Of a stretch of 64,000 nucleotides of DNA, positions 59,090 through 64,000 are shown piece after piece. The DNA comes from Hyphomicrobiales bacterium (GTDB lineage: Bacteria > Pseudomonadota > Alphaproteobacteria > Rhizobiales > Rhizobiaceae), in the NCBI GenBank assembly GCA_900473805.1, contig UCMS01000014.1:307103-371102 (forward strand), given 5' to 3'. The stretch's first letter is position 1. Every line of letters begins with the position of its first letter. The translations under genes and the position numbers were made by a program. Under the pieces are notes generated by a model. The model was not told the DNA's origin, did not search any database, and worked only from the letters and a program-made list of their open reading frames with translations.

Positions 59090-60391
59090 TCATAAGGGCG
59101 TGTCCGCCTCCATGAACTCGCGAGGCCATTGCACGACGACCCGCGCTCCGGAACCCGACGTCTGGCTGTTCTGGAACTGCAGGCTCGCGCCGGACCGTTC
59201 CAGCAAGGTCTTGGCAATGAACAGGCCAAGACCGAGCCCTCCGGCTCTGGTCTCGCTCTGCCTGCTGGTAACATAGGGCTCGCCAATCCTTTGCAACACC
59301 CCGGGCGAAAAACCGCTTCCGTCATCTTCTATGGTAACTGTCACCAACGTCGGGGAGTGGTCGACGGTAACGGTGACCTTCGAGCGGGCATAATCAACGG
59401 CATTTTCGAGAAGATTGCCAAGTCCGTAAAGGATGGCGGGGTTACGCGTGCCCACCGGCTCGCCGAGGCGACCCGAGGGCTCGACCAACTCGACCTTAAT
59501 GCCGAAGTCTCTATGCGGAGCGATCACCTCCTCTATCAGCGAGGAAAGGGGCATTTCGCGGATATGCGCCTCGCCTTCCGATGCCAGTGTCGTCAGCCGT
59601 CGCAGAATATCCCGGCATCGCTCACTTTGACTGCGAAGGAGCTGCACATCCTCGCGGTAGCGCTCGTCTTCGCCCAATTCTCGCTCCATCTCTTTCGCCA
59701 CCACGCTGATGGTCGCAAGCGGCGTGCCGAGTTCATGCGCGGCCGCAGCCGCCAGGCCATCCAGTTGATGCAAGTGTTTCTCGCGCTGCAGGATAAGCTC
59801 CGTTGCAGTCAGCGCGTCGGCGAGAAGCGTCGCTTCCTGCGAGACCCGATAAGCATAAAACGCGGCGAAGGCCATCATCGATACGATTGAACTCCACATG
59901 CCGAGCTGCAGCAGCGGATGCACCTCCGGCGTCCGTCCTTCGAACCAGGGCAGGGGAAAAGGGGTGAACGCGAGGAGCGTGATAAAGGCGAGCGCGGTGA
60001 CGAAGAGCGCGATGGAATGACGGTTCGGTTGCGAAGCAAACGAAATAATGACGGGAATGCAGATCAGCGGCGCGAACGGATTGCTCAGTCCGCCGGTGAT
60101 GAAAAGCAGCGCGCCCATCTGGAAAAGATCGAGCGATAGCACTGCAAATGCCGCCGCTGGCTCAAGCCGGTAGGTCGCAGGAAAGGTGACGGACAGCAGG
60201 GCATTGGCCGCTGCCAGGGCCGCGATCAATCCCAGGCAAGTCATGAGTGGCAGAGAGAACTCGAACCAGTAGGCAACAAGAACCACGGTCAGCAATTGCC
60301 CGGCAACAGCGACCCAGCGCAGTCGGACCAGCGTCTCCAGTCGTAGCCGCCGGCTGGAGGGACCGAATTTGGTCGCAAGATCCATGTTCAT
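59090..60391 (-). CDS. actS: Sensor histidine kinase ActS (RegB/PrrB)
   Basis: ActS is the membrane redox sensor for ActR. The 433-residue protein has about six membrane segments in residues 25-180, the conserved GGLSNPF at 100-106 (the position of the quinone-linked GGxxNPF heptapeptide of RegB), the H-box AAAAHELGTPLATI with His219, and a cysteine at 259 in SERCRDILRRL, at the position of the redox cysteine of RegB. ATP-binding motifs are NLLENAVDYA, EDDGSGF and GGLGLGLFIAK. It starts 26 bases after hrpB on the same strand, so hrpB may share its transcript. Confidence 0.95.
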   Translation of the reverse strand: MNMDLATKFGPSSRRLRLETLVRLRWVAVAGQLLTVVLVAYWFEFSLPLMTCLGLIAALAAANALLSVTFPATYRLEPAAAFAVLSLDLFQMGALLFITGGLSNPFAPLICIPVIISFASQPNRHSIALFVTALAFITLLAFTPFPLPWFEGRTPEVHPLLQLGMWSSIVSMMAFAAFYAYRVSQEATLLADALTATELILQREKHLHQLDGLAAAAAHELGTPLATISVVAKEMERELGEDERYREDVQLLRSQSERCRDILRRLTTLASEGEAHIREMPLSSLIEEVIAPHRDFGIKVELVEPSGRLGEPVGTRNPAILYGLGNLLENAVDYARSKVTVTVDHSPTLVTVTIEDDGSGFSPGVLQRIGEPYVTSRQSETRAGGLGLGLFIAKTLLERSGASLQFQNSQTSGSGARVVVQWPREFMEADTPL

Positions 60392-60417
60392 TCGTGACTG
60401 CCTCTCTCTTTCACCAT

Positions 60418-62889
60418 TTAGGTGCCGCGTGGCTTCGCGCGACTGGTCGGCTCAGCCGATGCCGGGTCCTCGGGCCAGGGATGTTTGGGATACCGCCCCC
60501 TCATCTCCGCCCGCACATCCCGCCACGACCCTGCCCAGAAACCAGGCAGATCCCGTGTCGTCTGAATGGGTCGATGGGCGGGTGACGTCAACTCCAGGAG
60601 CAGTGGCAATTTGCCGCCGCCAATCGACGGATGGGTGCGCAGCCCGAAGAGTTCCTGGACGCGGATCTGCAGCACGGGCTCTGCGCCGTCATACCGAATA
60701 GGATGCGCATGCCCGGTCGGGGCGGTAAAATGTGTGGGAACCTCCCGCTCGAGATCACGCTGAAGCCCAGGCGGAACAAGGCTCATCAAGCCGTCATAGA
60801 GGCTAGACGCCGACACGTCCTGCAAGTCAGTGACGCCGGACTGGAATGGAACGAACCAGTTTTCCAGCCGCGCAACGAGGCCTTCGTCGCTGGTGTCCGG
60901 CCATGGCTCGCCATGCAGCCGGAAAAGGAAGCCCAACCTCTGGCGCAATTGCTCGCTGGCTTTCGAGAACGGCAGAACCGAAGGTCCGAGCAGTCGCACC
61001 CCGTCGGCAAGGGCGCGCGCTGCCGCTTCTCCCTTCGGCTTCGGCAAAGGGGTCTCCTCCAGCACGATGGACCCGATGCGCGTCACCCGCCGCGCCCGCG
61101 CCTGACGGCTCGCCACGTCGAAGCCGCTTTCATCGAGCGTCTGGATCACATCAGGCAGGCTTTCCTCGATCTGTGCGCGAGTAACCTCTGCGGCGGAGAG
61201 AATTCTTGCTTGGGCTGCCTTGCCGGTGAGGTCGGCAATGACCAGCATGTCAGCCCCGGCGAGCCGCTCGGTCTCCGGCAGCTCGGCCCCACGCCCGTTC
61301 GCCATGACAAAGCGACCGCGTCCACCGCGTCGCTTGGCGATGCGATCGGGAAATGCATGCAGAAGAAGAGTGCCTGCGGTGACGGCGCGGTCGTCACGCT
61401 GCACGGCCTGCTTCCCCAAAGCAGCAACGAGCCGCCCGGCGAGCGAACGCGCGCTTGTGGCTCTTTCGCCCCTATCCCGTTGGAACCGGCGCATCCTCTC
61501 CTCGACGTCGACATCGCTCCCGCCCAGACCCTGCTCGGTAAGCATGACCGCAAGATCCGCTGCGGGCCGCACTGAACCCATTTCTGCGGCAGCCAGGACC
61601 ATGGCGGCGAGCCGGGCAGGCAGCCCGAAGTCCCGCATCTGCCGGCCCCGTGGGGTTAACTGCAGGGACGTGTCCAATGCCCCGAGTTGGATGAGCAACC
61701 GTCGGGCTTCGCCGAGTGCCGCAGCCGGAGGCTGGTCGAGCAGCGAAAGCTGGGTCGGATCACTCACGCCCCAATGCGCCATGTCGAGTGCAAGTCCGGA
61801 AAGGTCTGTCGCGAGGATCTCCGGTGGCGTGAAGGCGGGAAGGGCAGCCGTCTGGCCTGTATGCCAGAGCCGGACGGCGACCCCAGGCTCCGTGCGCCCC
61901 GCACGGCCGGCTCTTTGATCCGCGGACGCGCGTGAAACCCGGACTGTTTCGAGCCGTGTGATCCCGGTTGACGCTTCATGAACCGGCAACCGCTGAAATC
62001 CGCTGTCGATCACGACACGTACGCCATCGATTGTAATGGAGGTCTCGGCAATGGAGGTCGATAAAACCACTTTGCGCTTGCCGGCCGCGGCCGGGCGGAT
62101 GGCGGCATCCTGTTCGGTCTGGCTGAGATTGCCGTAAAGCGGTGTCACCATCACATCCGCGGCCACTCGCCCGTCCAGTCGTTCCGCTACGCGCCGGATT
62201 TCTGCCTGCCCGGGAAGAAAGGCGAGGATTGAGCCCGGCTCATTGGAGAGTGCGGATAAAATGGCCGAGGTCACCGCGTCCTCGATCCTTTCGTCGCCGG
62301 ACCGATCGCGATAGCGGACATCCACGGGAAAGCTGCGCCCTTCGCTGACCACCGCGTGCTTCTGGTCCAGCAGATCCAAGATCCGCTCCACATCCAGCGT
62401 CGCCGACATCACGACGATCTTCAGATCCGGCCGCAGCGCTGATTGTACATCGAGTGCGAGCGCCAGACCGAAATCCGCATCAAGCGATCGCTCGTGAAAT
62501 TCATCGAAGATCACCCCACGAATGCCGGAGAGTTCGGGGTCCTCCAGGATCATCCGGACGAAGACGCCTTCGGTTACCACCTCGATCCGGGTTTTTGCCG
62601 AGATCTTGTTGTCGAGCCGCATGCGATATCCGACGGTCGCGCCCACGCTTTCGCCGATGATGTCGGCCATGCGGGCCGCAGCCGCTCGTGCTGCAAGTCG
62701 CCGCGGCTCCAGAAGGATGATCCGCCCGTCACCTCGCCAGGGCTGGTCGAGCAGGTACAGCGGCACCAGCGTCGTCTTGCCCGCGCCCGGCGGAGCTGAC
62801 AGCACCAATCGGTTCTCGGTCGCCAGATGCCGGCCGACGGGCTCGAGCTGTGGCGTGATCGGTAGAGAGGGAAGCGGACGCTGGCTCAT
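60418..62889 (-). CDS. hrpB: ATP-dependent helicase HrpB
   Basis: HrpB is a DEAH-type superfamily 2 helicase of uncertain cellular target. The 823-residue product has Walker A APPGAGKTT at 32-40, the DEAH-like box DEFHERS at 129-135, SATLDVERI, then GRAGRTEPGVAVRLW and the HrpB C-terminal region PLLLELTSPAHRPIQTTRDLPGFWAGSWRDVRAEMRGRYPKHPWPEDP. It overlaps the ornithine cyclodeaminase-family gene by four bases (ATGA). The C-terminal motif distinguishes it from HrpA. Confidence 0.95.
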   Translation of the reverse strand: MSQRPLPSLPITPQLEPVGRHLATENRLVLSAPPGAGKTTLVPLYLLDQPWRGDGRIILLEPRRLAARAAAARMADIIGESVGATVGYRMRLDNKISAKTRIEVVTEGVFVRMILEDPELSGIRGVIFDEFHERSLDADFGLALALDVQSALRPDLKIVVMSATLDVERILDLLDQKHAVVSEGRSFPVDVRYRDRSGDERIEDAVTSAILSALSNEPGSILAFLPGQAEIRRVAERLDGRVAADVMVTPLYGNLSQTEQDAAIRPAAAGKRKVVLSTSIAETSITIDGVRVVIDSGFQRLPVHEASTGITRLETVRVSRASADQRAGRAGRTEPGVAVRLWHTGQTAALPAFTPPEILATDLSGLALDMAHWGVSDPTQLSLLDQPPAAALGEARRLLIQLGALDTSLQLTPRGRQMRDFGLPARLAAMVLAAAEMGSVRPAADLAVMLTEQGLGGSDVDVEERMRRFQRDRGERATSARSLAGRLVAALGKQAVQRDDRAVTAGTLLLHAFPDRIAKRRGGRGRFVMANGRGAELPETERLAGADMLVIADLTGKAAQARILSAAEVTRAQIEESLPDVIQTLDESGFDVASRQARARRVTRIGSIVLEETPLPKPKGEAAARALADGVRLLGPSVLPFSKASEQLRQRLGFLFRLHGEPWPDTSDEGLVARLENWFVPFQSGVTDLQDVSASSLYDGLMSLVPPGLQRDLEREVPTHFTAPTGHAHPIRYDGAEPVLQIRVQELFGLRTHPSIGGGKLPLLLELTSPAHRPIQTTRDLPGFWAGSWRDVRAEMRGRYPKHPWPEDPASAEPTSRAKPRGT

Positions 62890-63842
62890 GTCCGGGCGTG
62901 ACCGCCCGACATGGTCTCATAAGCGAGGATCGCCCCCGCAAGATCCTCGAGTGCCGCTCCCACCGATTTGAAAAGCGTGATCTCGTCTGCGGACTGCCGC
63001 CCCGCTCGCGCACCTGTTACGAGTTCAGTCAGCTCCGCGGCGATATCTTCCCGCGTGATCAGCCCGGCCGCAAGCGGCTGGAGCAGATCACCGGCTTCAG
63101 CAAAGGCGCCGGCGCGCGTATCAACGAAGAGGCTCGCTCGCTGCACGGCTTCATCATCGCTTTCGCGCATATCCTTGTTGAAGGCACCCACCAGATCGAG
63201 ATGACTGCCGGCTTTCAGCCAGGCACCCTTGATCAGCGGCGCAGTGGACAGCGTCGCACAGGAGATAATGTCCGCCGAACGCGCTGCGGTCTCCAGATCG
63301 CCGACCGCCTCCGCGGGATAACCGAGCGCCTTGGCCTCAGCAGCCACGACTTGAGCTTTTGCAATATCGCGTCCCCAGATCAGGACCGAGGTGATCGGGC
63401 GTACGTGACTGTGGGCTTCGATCAAGTTGAGTGAGAGGCGACCTGTTCCGACGACCAGAAGGCTCGAGGCGTCGTCTCGCGCCAGATATCGTGCAGCCAA
63501 GGCTGAAGTCGCGGCGGTGCGTCGTGCCGTCAGTTCGCCCCCGTCAATGACGGCGAGCATCTCGCCGGTCTCCCCCGACGACAGGAGATAGCTGCCGTGA
63601 ATGGCCGGCAAACCGCGTCTATGATTGTCGGGAAAAACAGACACCAGTTTGACGCCGATATAGCGCCCCGGCTGCCAGGCCGGCATCAGCAAAAGCGTGG
63701 CAGGCCGCTCTCCGGGAACCTCCACCGAATGATGGTGCCGCACCGGCATGATACAGGCGCCCGCGAACATGTGTGCGACCGCGTCGATCAGTGAGGGGAA
63801 GGCAAGAGACTTGGCCGTAGCGGCCCGATCGAGAATGAGCAT
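62886..63842 (-). CDS. Ornithine cyclodeaminase / mu-crystallin family protein
   Basis: The 318-residue product has the family fold: N-terminal MLILDRAATAKSLAFPSLIDAVAHMF, the basic KLVSVFPDNHRRGLPAIHGSYLL block, the nucleotide-binding VVGTGRLSLNLIEAH (in place of the more usual GxGxQA) and SADIISCATLSTAPLIKG. Members include ornithine cyclodeaminase, ketimine reductases and alanine dehydrogenases, so the substrate is uncertain. ATG at 63842 gives a normal length; the longer frame up to 63980 is in a region that also contains a small reading frame. It overlaps hrpB by four bases. Confidence 0.88.
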   Translation of the reverse strand: MLILDRAATAKSLAFPSLIDAVAHMFAGACIMPVRHHHSVEVPGERPATLLLMPAWQPGRYIGVKLVSVFPDNHRRGLPAIHGSYLLSSGETGEMLAVIDGGELTARRTAATSALAARYLARDDASSLLVVGTGRLSLNLIEAHSHVRPITSVLIWGRDIAKAQVVAAEAKALGYPAEAVGDLETAARSADIISCATLSTAPLIKGAWLKAGSHLDLVGAFNKDMRESDDEAVQRASLFVDTRAGAFAEAGDLLQPLAAGLITREDIAAELTELVTGARAGRQSADEITLFKSVGAALEDLAGAILAYETMSGGHART

Positions 63843-63874
63843 GGTATCAGCAACCTCCAGAATAGGAGCGGACA

Positions 63875-63955
63875 CTAGCAAGCTGGAGCACCCTTGCAAA
63901 CGCCGAGCCGCAAGAGGCGGTCCTGGATCGCTTTGGAGAACTCGAAGGGCCTCAA
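63875..63955 (-). CDS. Possible 26-codon small reading frame near the window edge
   Basis: From a TTG at 63955 the frame reads MRPFEFSKAIQDRLLRLGVCKGAPAC and stops at 63875, with an in-frame stop upstream. It is mostly a basic amphipathic helix followed by a C-terminal segment with two cysteines. I do not recognise it. It lies 32 bases upstream of the ornithine cyclodeaminase-family gene on the same strand. The ribosome site is weak and the start is not ATG, so it may not be translated. The remaining bases 63956-64000 show no gene. Confidence 0.25.
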   Translation of the reverse strand: MRPFEFSKAIQDRLLRLGVCKGAPAC

Positions 63956-64000
63956 AATGGCCCCGCGCTGGCTTTCTCACGAAATTATCCTTTAAAAACA

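Overview
This window is the chromosomal replication-origin region of a Rhizobiaceae-type alphaproteobacterium (Agrobacterium, Rhizobium, Sinorhizobium or a close relative). The evidence is gene order and gene content: mnmE-rho-hemJ-hemE lies on the minus strand and diverges from a PPDK regulator-maf-aroE-coaE-dnaQ operon. After it come secB, gyrB, trpFBA-accD-folC, addAB, ahcY, the ChvG/ChvI two-component system with pckA, the his operon and hslVU. Coding is dense, many genes overlap by 4 or 8 bases, and G/C-rich codons dominate. I saw no tRNA, rRNA, insertion sequence, prophage or CRISPR array. The species cannot be fixed from the sequence alone.

Layout. 1-3596 is the minus-strand block mnmE (cut by the window edge), rho, hemJ, hemE. 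3597-4000 is the putative oriC, with an exact DnaA box and GANTC sites. 4001-7609 is the PPDK regulator-maf-aroE-coaE-dnaQ operon, with a near-consensus ParB site (parS) at the start of aroE. 7657-8706 holds secB and fxsA on the minus strand. 8855-11591 is an overlapping operon of a Tim44-like protein, MltA, an Smr protein and an XRE regulator. 11732-14167 is gyrB, followed by a terminator and a second parS-like site inside a 40-base palindrome. 14287-17864 holds a nitroreductase, an intracellular PHB depolymerase, a DUF2852 protein and a YgjP-like metalloprotease. 17938-22986 is trpF-trpB-trpA-accD-folC.

23039-35031 is a minus-strand operon that reads divL, a tsaE-phosphotransferase fusion, a murU-like nucleotidyltransferase, addB, addA and trxA. 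It combines cell-cycle signalling, tRNA modification and probable muropeptide salvage, double-strand-break repair and redox. 35230-36627 is ahcY behind a perfect inverted repeat that looks like an operator. 36790-40607 is HPr, a mannose-type EIIA, a short HPr kinase, ChvG and ChvI. This is a regulatory phosphotransferase set without membrane permease components, and it diverges from pckA, so carbon and acid-stress signalling sits beside the gluconeogenic entry enzyme. 42679-43745 holds arfB and an AlkB homologue. 43761-47967 is hisB-hisH-hisA-hisF-hisE-coaA on the minus strand. 48167-57002 holds hslV, hslU, a secreted DUF1402 protein, a cytochrome P450, a hydantoinase/oxoprolinase-family protein and malate synthase G. 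57084-63842 holds an L,D-transpeptidase lipoprotein, a MmcB-type nuclease-fold protein, the ActR/ActS redox regulators, the helicase HrpB and an ornithine cyclodeaminase-family protein.

This is core chromosome, not an accessory island. The points most worth a second look are the oriC with its two parS-like sites, a DivL protein with tyrosine in place of the phospho-accepting histidine, the TsaE-phosphotransferase fusion next to a MurU-like partner, the AccD subunit that has lost its zinc ribbon, and the palindromic elements upstream of ahcY and pckA.
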